From: Meconema thalassinum
Taxonomy: Eukaryota; Arthropoda; Insecta; Orthoptera; Tettigoniidae
NCBI GenBank assembly: GCA_946902985.2
Contig: OX336389.2
Location: 787,896,979 to 787,960,978 of the forward strand
DNA length: 64,000 nucleotides
Direction: 5' to 3'
In this document: piece after piece, positions 36,301 to 46,880 of the stretch
Position numbering within the stretch: the first letter of the stretch is position 1
Layout: each line of letters begins with the position of its first letter
Program-made: the position numbers and the translations under genes
The notes under the pieces: model-generated
Seen by the model: only the letters and a program-made list of their open reading frames with translations
Databases searched by the model: none
Told to the model about the DNA's origin: nothing

Positions 36301-38440
36301 TTGGTCATTAAAATCAGACTGGGATGAAAATTTCCCCCTTCCTCTTGTAGAAGAATGGTTAGAGTATCGCAGCAGTTTGCTGGATCTCTCCAAGGTTTCT
36401 ATACCCCGCCCTTTAATTTCTAATCTCTTATGCCAGCAGTATGACCTGCATGTATTTTCTGATAGTTCAGAACGGGCTTATGGCTGTTGTGCATACATAG
36501 TAGGACGTTCCTCAGCCACTTTCCCTGGATTTTCTAATTTAGTGTGCGCTAAATCAAAGGTTGCTCCACTTAAAACAGTATCGTTGCCGAGATTAGAATT
36601 ATGCTCTGCTTTAATGGCAACAGAATTAGCTACTAAACTAAATGTCAGTTTAAAGTTAAAATTTTCCCGCACATTTTTTTGGAGCGATTCTTCTATTGTA
36701 TTAGCTTGGATTTCCAAGCCTTCTTCTCATTGGAATACCTTTGTGGCAAATCGCGTTTCTAAGATTCATGAAGTCTCTCATTCTGAACAATGGAGACATG
36801 TTCCTAGCCGTGAAAACCCCGCGGATATAATATCACGTGGTTGCACGCCTAAGAAATTGATTTCTTCAGACCTGTACTGGAATGGTCCTCCTTGGCTAAG
36901 TCAGGAATCATCTTGCTGGCCTCGCTTAGCTAATCAATTTGCAGAAGAAATACCCGATGCCCGTAATGACCCTGTCACGTCGCATCTTACTTCTACTTCT
37001 ACTAGCCTTTTTCATAGATACTCTTCATTTGATAAATTGATTCGTGTAGTGTCTTATATCTTCCGATGGAAATATTTAGTAATTGATCAACCTTTGAAGC
37101 CTCAACCCTTTCTCTCCAGAGTAGAGTTAGAATTTGCTACTTGCAAGATTTTGTTACTTGTTCAGCAGGAAGTATTTGCTCCTGAAAAGCAAGCTCTTAT
37201 AAGTGGTAAAGATTTACCCAAGTCTAGCAGGCTTTCACCACTCACTCCTTTTCTAGACCAGGACGGCATAATACGTGTGGGTGGAAGATTAGCTATGTCT
37301 AGTTGTGAGGATGGGAAAAAGCATCCCATCATCCTTCCTTCAAAGCATCCTATCACTACCCTTATAATAAAAAAGTTTCATTATAAACACCTTCATGCTG
37401 GCACTCGCACCTTGCTCTGTCTAATTCGTGAACTCTACTGGATCATCAATGGCGTTCATGAGGTATCTTCTGTTGTCAAAAAGTGTATACCTTGCTTCAA
37501 GGTTAAACCACGGCCCGCCACGCAGATTATGGGTAATTTACCTCCATTTCGTTCAGAACCTAGTAAGCCCTTCGCTCTTACTGGGATCGATTACGCAGGT
37601 CCTTACGTATATCAGACTAATCCCTCTTCATTTAAGCGCAAAATCTTAGGTAAACTTTACATCTCGTTATTTGTATGTATGGTGACGGGAGCTATCCACC
37701 TTGAGTTGGTTACGAACGCTTCTGTATCTTACTTTTTGGCCGCCTTTTCTAGATTTGCTGCTAGAAGGGGTGTTCCTTCTGAAGTTTTTTCAGATAATGC
37801 AAAAATTTTTGTAAGCGCTTCTGATCTCTGGAAAAAAGTGTTAAGCTCCCCTTCTGCTAAAGAAAAAATTTCCAACTTTTCCTATTCTAAAGGTTTCAAA
37901 TGGCATTTCACCCCGCCTTATGCTCCCCATCATGGGGGCCGATGGGAGTCCTGCATCAAACTTACTAAAAGACAGCTTAAGAAAACTCTTGGTCCTACCA
38001 TACTTTCTTATGAGGAATTCAACTCTTTAATTATTCAAGTCGAAGGTATTGTAAATTCCAGACCTCTGACCCCTCTTTCAAACGATCCTAAGGATCTTTT
38101 ACCTTTAACACCCAGTCACTTCCTGATTGGCTGTTCGCTTGCTGCTACTCCGCCTTTGCTGGTTCGACGCTGTGATCCTAACTTACCTATCTTTTGGAGA
38201 AAAGTAGAATCTTTGCACTGTTCTTTTTGGCGCCGATGGAAGTTAGAATATCTCAGCTTGCTAAATAGGCGTGAGAAATGGCGGCTTCCTCAACCAGATG
38301 TACGAGTGGGGGACATGGTTCTTCTTCGAGACCCATCTCCGACTCTCGTGTGGAAACTAGGCAGAGTTATTCACTGCCACTTTGGCCGTGATAAACGCGT
38401 CAGAGTTGTTGATGTTTTAACTAGTAAAGGTCTATACTAG
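33320..38440 (+). CDS. BEL/Pao Gag-Pol polyprotein, unit 3 (uninterrupted)
   Basis: 1,706 codons without interruption. Gag has a DUF1759-like region (LPKLEIPKF, about 115-275) and three zinc-knuckle-type Cys/His motifs (about 334-346, 367-380, 386-398). A retropepsin-like segment has LLDNAAT with the presumed active Asp at 463. Reverse transcriptase spans about 745-900 with YVDD at 870-873, followed by the Pao peptidase_A17-type region. RNase H has acidic residues at 1048, 1093 and 1123. Integrase has a His/Cys zinc site (His 1354-1359, Cys 1389 and 1392), catalytic Asp 1424, Asp 1492 and Glu 1543, and a C-terminal DUF5641-like segment ending the protein. There is no envelope. Private missense changes (for example Phe to Ser at 470 beside the protease site, Leu to Ser at 574, Phe to Ser at 702, Arg to His late in integrase) mean an open frame does not prove activity. 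It lies between LTRs 3 and 4 with primer site and signals present. Confidence 0.95.
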   Translation: MPNLDEKLSNARASCKGKLTRFRTFLTELEPQERNLDIISQRLMNYEQAFEKYDEIQCSIETQHPDQQSDRLEVEKLYYQGFAEAKQLIRALTLKEKQEDQTSAASSTSSSRIILPKLEIPKFTGKDIEWEPFFELFNSLVHENTSIPVIQKCHYLRLAVQGNALNLIQALSLTSDNYEVALNLLKDRYGNIRLSIQRHIQSLFELPNVQADNSLSLRKLIDTAELHVRALSNLNQPVNHWDLFLVHLISARLDANTLKAWETELSQNLQCTYEAIINFLKARSQVFSAIANQKTSSSDSKAFSKDKVSSSNQRILRSQALPVDARSPNQMQTCGLCQQSHNLYNCDEFKSLSVDERRKFITNKKHCFNCLSGTHMLNNCRSQRLCFHCKARHHSLLHRHERSRLSGPSSSNTKSNSETSQNSAQSYAQSSTSLGKVQVLLSTVQVLLKNSHGKWVPVRGLLDNAATNNSINESLVQKLGLPKHPTSIEVTGINCSKSQSLSFAKVDLKDSNNLGTQLQLDCLIIKSIGNNIPGTSYPIQSWNIPNFVQLADPHFNRASPVELLFSSSVFWQCSHSNKVKIAPNVFFRETDFGWIATGQIYRNPIQTVSNCYFVGTDLSQELTKFWDLENVQATSSSSNEICEKLYKETTVRTAEGRFIVTLPRIPNPPAITGSHSRALRALFAIENRFKQNASVKTQYASSMEEYESSNHMEVISKSEEIDHPLNDIVYLNHHPVWKNSLTQDNIRVVFNGSSPDSNGISLNDTLQCGPAIQTDLTSVLLNFRRFPIAVISDIKQMYRQILVNSEQQDLQRILWRDESSKPIMIFRLKTVTYGLKPSAFLAIRSLHMLAEQDGHLYHPLASESLKTAFYVDDFLCSFPNISEAFLVCEDLKSLLLGGGFPLHKWTSNSTEFISKFSSEVPADEFVAIPTDEAAVKALGVFWCPSSDTFSYQVHLSESPPVTKRQVLSEIAKIFDPLQYITPIVIVAKMFLQKLWSLKSDWDENFPLPLVEEWLEYRSSLLDLSKVSIPRPLISNLLCQQYDLHVFSDSSERAYGCCAYIVGRSSATFPGFSNLVCAKSKVAPLKTVSLPRLELCSALMATELATKLNVSLKLKFSRTFFWSDSSIVLAWISKPSSHWNTFVANRVSKIHEVSHSEQWRHVPSRENPADIISRGCTPKKLISSDLYWNGPPWLSQESSCWPRLANQFAEEIPDARNDPVTSHLTSTSTSLFHRYSSFDKLIRVVSYIFRWKYLVIDQPLKPQPFLSRVELEFATCKILLLVQQEVFAPEKQALISGKDLPKSSRLSPLTPFLDQDGIIRVGGRLAMSSCEDGKKHPIILPSKHPITTLIIKKFHYKHLHAGTRTLLCLIRELYWIINGVHEVSSVVKKCIPCFKVKPRPATQIMGNLPPFRSEPSKPFALTGIDYAGPYVYQTNPSSFKRKILGKLYISLFVCMVTGAIHLELVTNASVSYFLAAFSRFAARRGVPSEVFSDNAKIFVSASDLWKKVLSSPSAKEKISNFSYSKGFKWHFTPPYAPHHGGRWESCIKLTKRQLKKTLGPTILSYEEFNSLIIQVEGIVNSRPLTPLSNDPKDLLPLTPSHFLIGCSLAATPPLLVRRCDPNLPIFWRKVESLHCSFWRRWKLEYLSLLNRREKWRLPQPDVRVGDMVLLRDPSPTLVWKLGRVIHCHFGRDKRVRVVDVLTSKGLY

Positions 38441-38554
38441 ACCCATCTCTGCTATCTCTGTTTTGCCCTTCGAGTCTTAGTGTCTCCTCGTCTGTTATCC
38501 ATGTTTTGCTTTGACTGATTCTTTTGTTTGTTTTCATTCGGAGTTCTCGGAGCA

Positions 38555-39777
38555 TGATCACTTTTGTGATACTTTCAATGGTTAGCTTGGCCCATTTGTC
38601 GGTCAAATTTTGTTTATTGTTACCGAGATCCCCGAATGGTAATTATTTCTTTGTAAAGGTATTAATTGCTTAAACCATATGCATAATCTTGTTATCAATC
38701 ACTTATTCATAGATATTATAGTTCTCACCTTGAGTGTTCCAGTCGCTCGCTACCTCAAGCGTCCTCACTCCCGACATACAGGGCATCTACTGGTTGATCC
38801 GCTGTCCGCTGAGTAGTGTCGACTGACGTCACCCTGACTTTCGTTCGACCAATGGCAGGTTTTTGTCTGGTCGGGCGATCTCCAGCTTCGAGATGGTTCC
38901 ATGATCCCTATTTAAGACGCCACTTGCTGGCGTTCTTCACCACTTCTGATCAATCATCACTTCTGATCACTTCAACCTGCTGGTCACCGCTACTGCATCT
39001 CATGACACCTTCGCTAGTCTCTACGCTACCTAGCAGCTACGTCACAAGATCTGCACCATGACGTATTGCTCAAGATGGCAAGAATAATTGCCAGCTGTTG
39101 TACTTTTCACCTTCACCTTAGAGAGGATACTTGGATTCGTCTTTCGAAATACTGCTGGATCATCACTTGGAAGCTATAAATGTCATTCCTTCGCAAGAAA
39201 AGAAGAGAAAGTTGACATTTTTATCAATGGTGTACATATCTCTAGGCCATGTACGCCTCCTTCTGAAGAAACCGTGAGGACTTTTAAATCAACATTTATG
39301 CTAGCTGGAACTTTTAAGGAGCTGGCTCTTCAAAGATAAGTTTAATTTTATGAAGCATTTAAATTATACTAATCATTCTATACTCTTAATCAGTTTCATG
39401 GTTCTCTCTTTTTATAAAGTGCATTTTTATGTGTTAAGCTCAACTTCTCTCCAATTAAACAAGCTTGTTTCATTGACATTTCCTTAATCTGGGTTTCTGT
39501 CATCAGGCCCTCACACTTTTGCTCCATTTATAATTGTTCATTTCTGTGATAAGCACTTAAGTGCAATTTGTTTATTGATTATAAATTTATTATTAGAAAT
39601 AAAAATTGTTAATGTATTGCTACCTACATAGGTTTTCTAGTCACGTATTTCATGCCCACTACCCCGCACCGCTTCAGTCTAATTTTCTTGACCACAGTAG
39701 TTATTTTGTCCAGGCTTTCGCCTGATGCGTTACCGTTCTCCCGTATGGGGAAGTTTTAGGGCAGAACTTATTCTCCA
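38555..39777 (+). repeat. BEL/Pao LTR 4 (internal)
   Basis: This LTR is 1,223 bp with the internal-LTR variant ACACCTTCG. Its private change is CTACATAGGTTTTC near 39,629. Confidence 0.95.
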
Positions 39778-39785
39778 CATATTTT

Positions 39786-39803
39786 TGGTGCCTCACCCCC
39801 GGG
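39786..39803 (+). other. Primer-binding site, unit 4
   Basis: TGGTGCC begins 8 nt after the end of LTR 4, identical to the other units. Confidence 0.65.
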
Positions 39804-40065
39804 AAACATATCTGTTGCACCCTGGATCCCTATACAAATTTCATATCTTGGATTTTACATTAACAATTTTTGTTCATTGTGTTTCAACACTAATTCACAT
39901 TGTACGTTTCAGCTTGAGGCGCATGTTCAGCAGAAGAGGAGAGAAACGTAAGCTAAACCGGTTTCTTCCGCATCAGACTAAACCTTACTACCTAGCAAGC
40001 TGTCATCTTCTGGCTTCCAGTACTCGAAGTCACAATATTGACGTGAGTAACAAACAACTTTTAAT

Positions 40066-43000
40066 ATGCCTAACCTTGATGAAAAACTCAGCAACGCCAG
40101 AGCCTCTTGTAAGGGCAAGCTCACACGGTTTCGTACTTTCTTAACGGAGCTTGAACCCCAAGAGCGTAATCTTGACATAATTTCACAGAGGCTTATGAAT
40201 TATGAACAAGCCTTTGAGAAATATGATGAGATACAATGCAGTATAGAAACTCAGCATCCGGACCAGCAAAGTGATAGGTTGGAAGTTGAAAAATTATACT
40301 ATCAGGGATTTGCTGAAGCTAAACAGCTTATTAGGGCTTTAACTTTAAAAGAAAAACAAGAAGATCAAACTTCTGCAGCATCTTCTACATCTTCTTCACG
40401 CATTATATTACCCAAATTAGAAATACCCAAATTCACTGGTAAGGACATAGAATGGGAGCCATTTTTTGAATTATTCAATTCTTTAGTACATGAGAATACT
40501 TCTATACCAGTAATACAAAAATGTCACTACTTGCGTCAGGCAGTTCAAGGCAACGCACTTAACCTGATTCAAGCACTTTCTTTGACCAGTGATAATTATG
40601 AAGTTGCTCTGAATCTTCTTAAGGATAGATATGGGAACATTCGTTTATCTATTCAACGCCATATACAAAGCTTATTCGAGTTACCTAACGTGCAAGCAGA
40701 TAACAGTTTATCACTTCGTAAGTTGATTGACACTGCAGAGCTACACGTCAGAGCATTGCCCAATTTAAACCAACCTGTAAATCACTGGGATTTATTTCTA
40801 GTTCACCTTATTTCTGCAAGATTGGATGCAAATACATTAAAAGCCTGGGAAACAGAACTTTCCCAGAATTTGCAATGCACTTATGAGGCGATTATTAACT
40901 TTTTGAAGGCCAGAAGCCAAGTCTTTTCCGCCATAGCTAATCAAAAAACTAGTAGTTCAGATTCAAAAGCCTTCTCAAAAGATAAGGTTAGCAGTTCTAA
41001 TCAAAGAATTTTAAGATCACAGGCTCTTCCTGTTGATGCTCGGTCACCTAACCAAATGCAAACGTGCGGTCTGTGTCAGCAATCGCATAATTTATACAAT
41101 TGTGATGAATTTAAATCTTTATCAGTAGATGAAAGACGAAAGTTCATTACGAACAAAAAACATTGTTTCAACTGTTTGTCAGGAACACATATGTTAAACA
41201 ATTGCCGTTCACAACGTTTATGCTTTCATTGTAAGGCTAGACACCATTCCCTTTTGCACAGGCATGAAAGATCACGGTTATCAGGACCAAGCAGTTCCAA
41301 TACCAAGTCTAATTCTGAGACTTCTCAAAATAGTGCGCAGTCGTATGCTCAAAGTTCTACCTCGCTTGGCAAAGTCCAGGTTTTATTATCTACCGTGCAG
41401 GTTCTATTGAAAAATTCTCACGGGAAATGGGTACCTGTCAGGGGATTATTAGACAATGCCGCTACCAACAATTTTATTAATGAATCTTTGGTACAAAAGT
41501 TAGGCCTCCCAAAACATCCTACCTCAATAGAGGTTACAGGAATAAACTGCTCTAAATCGCAATCCTTAAGCTTTGCTAAAGTGGATCTGAAGGACTCTAA
41601 TAATCTTGGTACGCAGTTGCAATTAGATTGTTTGATTATCAAGTCTATAGGCAACAATATTCCTGGCACTTCTTATCCTATTCAAAGTTGGAATATCCCG
41701 AATTTTGTCCAGCTAGCTGACCCTCATTTCAACAGAGCTTCGCCCGTAGAGCTTCTTTTCAGCTCAAGCGTATTTTGGCAATGTCTTCATTCCAATAAAG
41801 TAAAAATTGCTCCTAATGTTTTCTTCCGCGAAACTGATTTTGGTTGGATTGCTACTGGCCAAATATACCGTAATCCTATTCAAACTGTATCGAATTGTTA
41901 TTTTGTTGGTACCGATTTGAGTCAAGAGCTAACCAAGTTCTGGGATCTTGAGAATGTTCAGGCTACTTCTTCTTCTTCTAACGAAATTTGTGAAAAGTTA
42001 TACAAGGAAACCACTGTCCGTACTGCTGAAGGCAGATTTATAGTAACTCTTCCACGTATTCCTAATCCTCCCGCCATTACGGGCTCGCATTCCAGAGCAT
42101 TTACGGCACTATTTGCTATTGAAAATCGGTTCAAACAAAATGCTTCTGTCAAAACTCAGTATGCTTCCTTTATGGAGGAATACGAATCATCTAATCACAT
42201 GGAGGTAATTTCTAAATCAGAAGAAATTGACCATCCTTTAAATGAAATAGTTTATCTAAATCATCACCCGGTATGGAAAAATTCCTTAACACAAGACAAT
42301 ATAAGAGTAGTTTTCAATGGCTCATCACCAGATTCCAATGGAATCTCTTTAAATGATACCTTGCAATGTGGTCCCGCGATTCAAACAGATCTCACCTCTG
42401 TTTTGCTTAATTTTCGAAGGTTTCCTATTGCTGTAATCTCAGATATTAAGCAGATGTACCGGCAGATTCTCGTAAATTCTGAGCAGCAAGATCTGCAAAG
42501 AATATTGTGGCGCGATGAGAGTTCCAAACCCATAATGATATTTAGATTGAAGACTGTGACATATGGCCTGAAGCCTTCAGCCTTTCTTGCGATTCGGTCT
42601 CTCCACATGTTAGCCGAGCAAGATGGTCATCTGTATCATCCTTTGGCCTCTGAGTCATTAAAAACGGCATTTTATGTTGACGATTTCTTGTGCTCTTTCC
42701 CTAATATTTCTGAAGCACTCCTTGTGTGCGAAGATTTGAAATCCCTGCTCCTAGGAGGTGGTTTTCCGCTCCATAAATGGACTTCAAATTCTACTGAATT
42801 TATATCAAAATTTTCATCAGAGGTCCCAGCTGATGAATTTGTTGCTATTCCTACTGATGAAGCAGCCGTAAAAGCATTGGGTGTTTTTTGGTGTCCTTCT
42901 TCTGATACCTTCTCTTATCAGGTACATCTGTCAGAATCTCCCCCTGTAACTAAGAGACAAGTTCTGTCAGAAATCGCAAAGATCTTTGATCCTTTGCAAT

Positions 43001-45184
43001 ATATTACTCCTATAGTTATTGTTGCAAAAATGTTCTTGCAAAAGCTTTGGTCATTAAAATCAGACTGGGATGAAAATCTCCCCCTTTCTCTTGTAGAAGA
43101 ATGGTTAGAGTATCGCAGCAGTTTGCTGGATCTCTCCAAGGTTTCTATACCCCGCCCTTTAATTTCTAATCTCTTATGCCAGCAGTATGACCTGCATGTA
43201 TTTTCTGATAGTTCAGAACGGGCTTATGGCTGTTGTGCATACATAGTAGGACGTTCCTCAGCCACTTTCCCTGGATTTTCTAATTTAGTGTGCGCTAAAT
43301 CAAAGGTTGCTCCACTTAAAACAGTATCGTTGCCGAGATTAGAATTATGCTCTGCTTTAATGGCAACAGAATTAGCTACTAAACTAAATGTCAGTTTATA
43401 GTTAAAATTTTCCCGCACATTTTTTTGGAGCGATTCTTCTATTGTATTAGCTTGGATTTCCAGCCTTCTTCTCATTGGAATACCTTTGTGGCAAATCGCG
43501 TTTCTAAGATTCATGAAGTCTCTCATTCTGAACAATGGAGACATGTTCCTAGCCGTGAAACCCCGCGGATATAATACCACGTGGTTGCACGCCTATGAAA
43601 TTGATTTTTTCAGACCTGTACTGGAATGGTCCTCCTTGGCTAAGTCAGGAATCATCTTGCTGGCCTCGCTTAGCTAATCAATTTGCAGAAGAAATACCTG
43701 ATGCCCGTAATGACCCTGTCACGTCGCATCTTACTTCTACTTCTACTAGCCTTTTTCATAGATACCCTTCATTTGATAAATTGATTCGTGTAGTGTCTTA
43801 TATCTTCCGATGGAAATATTTAGTAATTGATCAACCTTTGAAGCCTCAACCCTTTCTCTCCAGAGTAGAGTTAGAATTTGCTACTTGCAAGATTTTGTTA
43901 CTTGTTCAGCAGGAAGTATTTGCTCCTGAAAAGCAAGCTCTTATAAGTGGTAAAGATTTACCCAAGTCTAGCAGGCTTTCACCACTCACTCCTTTTCTAG
44001 ACCAGGACGGCATAATACGTGTGGGTGGAAGATTAGCTATGTCTAGTTGTGAGGATGGGAAAAAGCATCCCATCATCCTTCCTTCAAAGCATCCTATCAC
44101 TACCCTTATAACAAAAAAGTTTCATTATAAACACCTTCATGCTGGCACTCGCACCTTGCTCTGTCTAATTCGTGAACTCTACTGGATCATCAATGGCGTT
44201 CATGAGGTATCTTCTGTTGTCAAAAAGTGTATACCTTGCTTCAAGGTTAAACCACGGCCCGCCACGCAGATTATGGGTAATTTACCTCCATTTCGTTCAG
44301 AACCTAGTAAGCCCTTCGCTCTTACTGGGATCGATTACGCAGGTCCTTACGTATATCAGACTAATCCCTCTTCATTTAAGCGCAAAATCTTAGGTAAACT
44401 TTACATCTCGTTATTTGTATGTATGGTGACGGGAGCTATCCACCTTGAGTTGGTTACGAACGCTTCTGTATCTTACTTTTTGGCCGCCTTTTCTAGATTT
44501 GCTGCTAGAAGGGGTGTTCCTTCTGAAGTTTTTTCAGAAAATGCAAAAATTTTTGTAAGCGCTTCTGATCTCTGGAAAAAAGTGTTAAGCTCCCCTTCTG
44601 CTAAAGAAAAAATTTCCAACTTTTCCTATTCTAAAGGTTTCAAATGGCATTTCACCCCGCCTTATGCTCCCCATCATGGGGGCCGATGGGAGTCCTGCAT
44701 CAAACTTACTAAAAGACAGCTTAAGAAAACTCTTGGTCCTACCATACTTTCTCATGAGGAATTCAACTCTTTAATTATTCAAGTCGAAGGTATTGTAAAT
44801 TCCAGACCTCTGACCCCTCTTTCAAACGATGCTAAGGATCTTTTACCTTTAACACCCAGTCACTTCCTGATTGGCTGTTCGCTTGCTGCTACTCCGCCTT
44901 TGCTGGTTCGACGCTGTGATCCTAACTTACATATCTTTTGGAGAAAAGTAGAATCTTTGCGCTGTTCTTTTTGGCGCCGATGGAAGTTAGAATATCTCAG
45001 CTTGCTAAATAGGCGTGAGAAATGGCGGCTTCCTCAACCAGATGTACGAGTGGGGGACATGGTTCTTCTTCGAGACCCATCTCCGACTCTCGTGTGGAAA
45101 CTAGGCAGAGTTATTCACTGCCACTTTGGCCGTGATAAACGCGTCAGAGTTGTTGATGTTTTAACTAGTAAAGGTCTATACTAG
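40066..45184 (+). pseudogene. BEL/Pao Gag-Pol, unit 4 (stop, two deletions, integrase Asp change)
   Basis: The first 1,111 codons are open and end at TAG (43,399-43,401), the same lesion as unit 1. The same 1-nt deletion follows near 43,462. A second, private 1-nt deletion near 43,560 moves the frame again, and integrase is then open to 45,184. Private missense changes are numerous: Leu to Gln and Ser to Pro in Gag, a Leu-Arg to Phe-Thr pair before RT, Pro to Ser before RNase H. At 44,537-44,539 a GAA codon places Glu where the other units have the second catalytic Asp of integrase. The copy is dead on several counts and appears the most altered unit. Confidence 0.93.
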
Positions 45185-45298
45185 ACCCATCTCTGCTATC
45201 TCTGTTTTGCCTTTCGAGTCTTAGTGTCTCCTCGTCTGTTATCCATGTTTTGCTTTGACGGATTCTTTTGTTTGTTTTCATTCGGAGTTCTCGGAGCA

Positions 45299-46875
45299 TG
45301 ATCACTTTTGTGATACTTTCAATGGTTAGCTTGGCCCATTTGTCTGTCAAATTTTGTATATTGTTACCGAGATCCCCGGAAGCCTCCGTGGCTTAGGCGG
45401 CAGCACGCCGGCCTCTCACCGCTGGGTCCGTGGTTCAAATCCCGGTCACTCCATGTGAGATCTGTGCTGGACAGAACGGAGGCAGACAGGTTTTTCTCCG
45501 GGTACTCCGGTTTTCCCTGTCAAAATTTCATTCCAGCAACACTCTCCACTATCATTTCATTTCATCTGTCATTCATTTAATCATTGCCCCAGAGGAGTGC
45601 GTCAGGCCTCGGCAGCCGGCACAGTTCATATCCTCGCCGCTAGATGGGGGCTTCATTCATTCCATTCCTGACCCGGTCGGAGACTGGAAGCAGGCTGTGG
45701 ATTTTCATTTTCATTGTTACCGAGATCCCCGAATGGTAATTATTTCTTTTTAAAGGTATTAATTGCTTAAACCATATGCATAATCTTGTTATCAATCACT
45801 TATTCATAGATATTATAGTTCTCACCTTGAGTGTTCCAGTCGCTCGCTACCTCAAGCGTCCTCACTCCCGACATACAGGGCATCTACTGGTTGATCCGCT
45901 GTCCGCTGAGTAGTGTCGACTGACGTCACCCTGACTTTCGTTCGACCAATGGCAGGTTTTTGTCTGGTCGGGCGATCTCCAGCTTCGAGATGGTTCCATG
46001 ATCCCTATTTAAGACGCCACTTGCTGGCGTTCTTCACCACTTCTGATCAATCATCACTTCTGATCACTTCAACCTGCTGGTCACCGCTACTGCATCTCAT
46101 GACACCATCGCTAGTCTCTACGCTACCTAGCAGCTACGTCACAAGATCTGCACCATGACGTATTGCTCAAGATGGCAAGAATAATTGCCAGCTGTTGTAC
46201 TTTTCACCTTCACCTTAGAGAGGATACTTGGATTCGTCTTTCGAAATACTGCTGGATCATCACTTGGAAGCTATAAATGTCATTCCTTCGCAAGAAAAGA
46301 AGAGAAAGTTGACATTTTTTATCAATGGTGTACATATCTCTAGGCCATGTACGCCTCCTTCTGAAGAAACCGTGAGGACTTTTAAATCAACATTTATGCT
46401 AGCTGGAACTTTTAAGGAGCTGGCTCTTCAAAGATAAGTTTAATTTTATGAAGCATTTAAATTATACTAATCATTCTATACTCTTAATCAGTTTCATGGT
46501 TCTCTCTTTTTATAAAATGCATTTTTATGTGTTAAGCTCAACTTCTCTCCAATTAAACAAGCTTGTTCCATTGACATTTCCTTAATCTGGGTTTCTGTCA
46601 TCAGGCCCTCACACTTTTGCTCCATTTATAATTGTTCATTTCTGTGATAAGCACTTAAGTGCAATTTGTTTATTGATTATAAATTTATTATTAGAAATAC
46701 AAATTGTTAATATATTGCTACCTACATTGGTTTTCTAGTCACGTATTTCATGCCCACTACCCCGCACCGCTTCAGTCTAATTTTCTTGACCACAGTAGTT
46801 ATTTTGTCCAGGCTTTCGCCTGATGCGTTACCGTTCTCCCGTATGGGGAAGTTTTAGGGCAGAACTTATTCTCCA
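45299..46875 (+). repeat. BEL/Pao LTR 5 (outer, 3'), interrupted by a SINE
   Basis: This LTR spans 1,577 bp; removing the 334-bp SINE and one 19-bp duplicate leaves 1,224 bp. It shares ACACCATCG with LTR 1 only. Private changes include GTCTGTCAAATTTTGTATATTG near 45,342, a 1-nt insertion in the T run near 46,315 that breaks the small frame seen in the other LTRs, ATAAAATGCA near 46,513, and AATACA (46,696-46,701) where the others have the AATAAA polyadenylation signal. It is followed directly by GGCAT. Confidence 0.95.
45379..45712 (+). mobile_element. tRNA-derived SINE, copy 2, inside LTR 5
   Basis: Same family and orientation as the copy at 10,365-10,692, with A box TGGCTTAGGCGG and B box GGTTCAAATCC. 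It is flanked by a perfect 19-bp target duplication (45,360-45,378 and 45,713-45,731, beginning ATTGTTACCGAG). No other LTR of the array has it. Confidence 0.95.
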
Positions 46876-46880
46876 GGCAT
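46876..46880 (+). repeat. Right target-site duplication of the BEL/Pao array
   Basis: GGCAT directly after LTR 5 matches 18,314-18,318. Confidence 0.9.

Larger units (their letters stand above)
18319..46875 (+). mobile_element. Tandem array of four BEL/Pao retrotransposons sharing five LTRs
   Basis: LTR starts at 18,319, 25,063, 31,809, 38,555 and 45,299 give periods of 6,744, 6,746, 6,746 and 6,744 bp. Each LTR begins TG and ends CA and is directly followed by the next internal region. There is no flanking DNA or target duplication between units, and a single GGCAT pair bounds the whole 28,557-bp block. All units are in the same orientation and very similar, with mostly private point differences. 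This fits one insertion enlarged by LTR-LTR unequal exchange, or integration or recombination of a multimeric or circular DNA form. Gag-Pol order is Gag, protease, RT, RNase H, integrase; no envelope frame is present. Confidence 0.95.

Noticed and set aside
45430..45753. 107-codon frame in the SINE, similar to one at 10,414-10,782
   Set aside because: The frame lies within a non-coding tRNA-derived SINE; the similarity is that of the SINE copies.
18319..46875. CRISPR or satellite interpretation of the regular ~6.7-kb periodicity
   Set aside because: The period is that of a complete retrotransposon with gag-pol; there are no short direct repeats with spacers.
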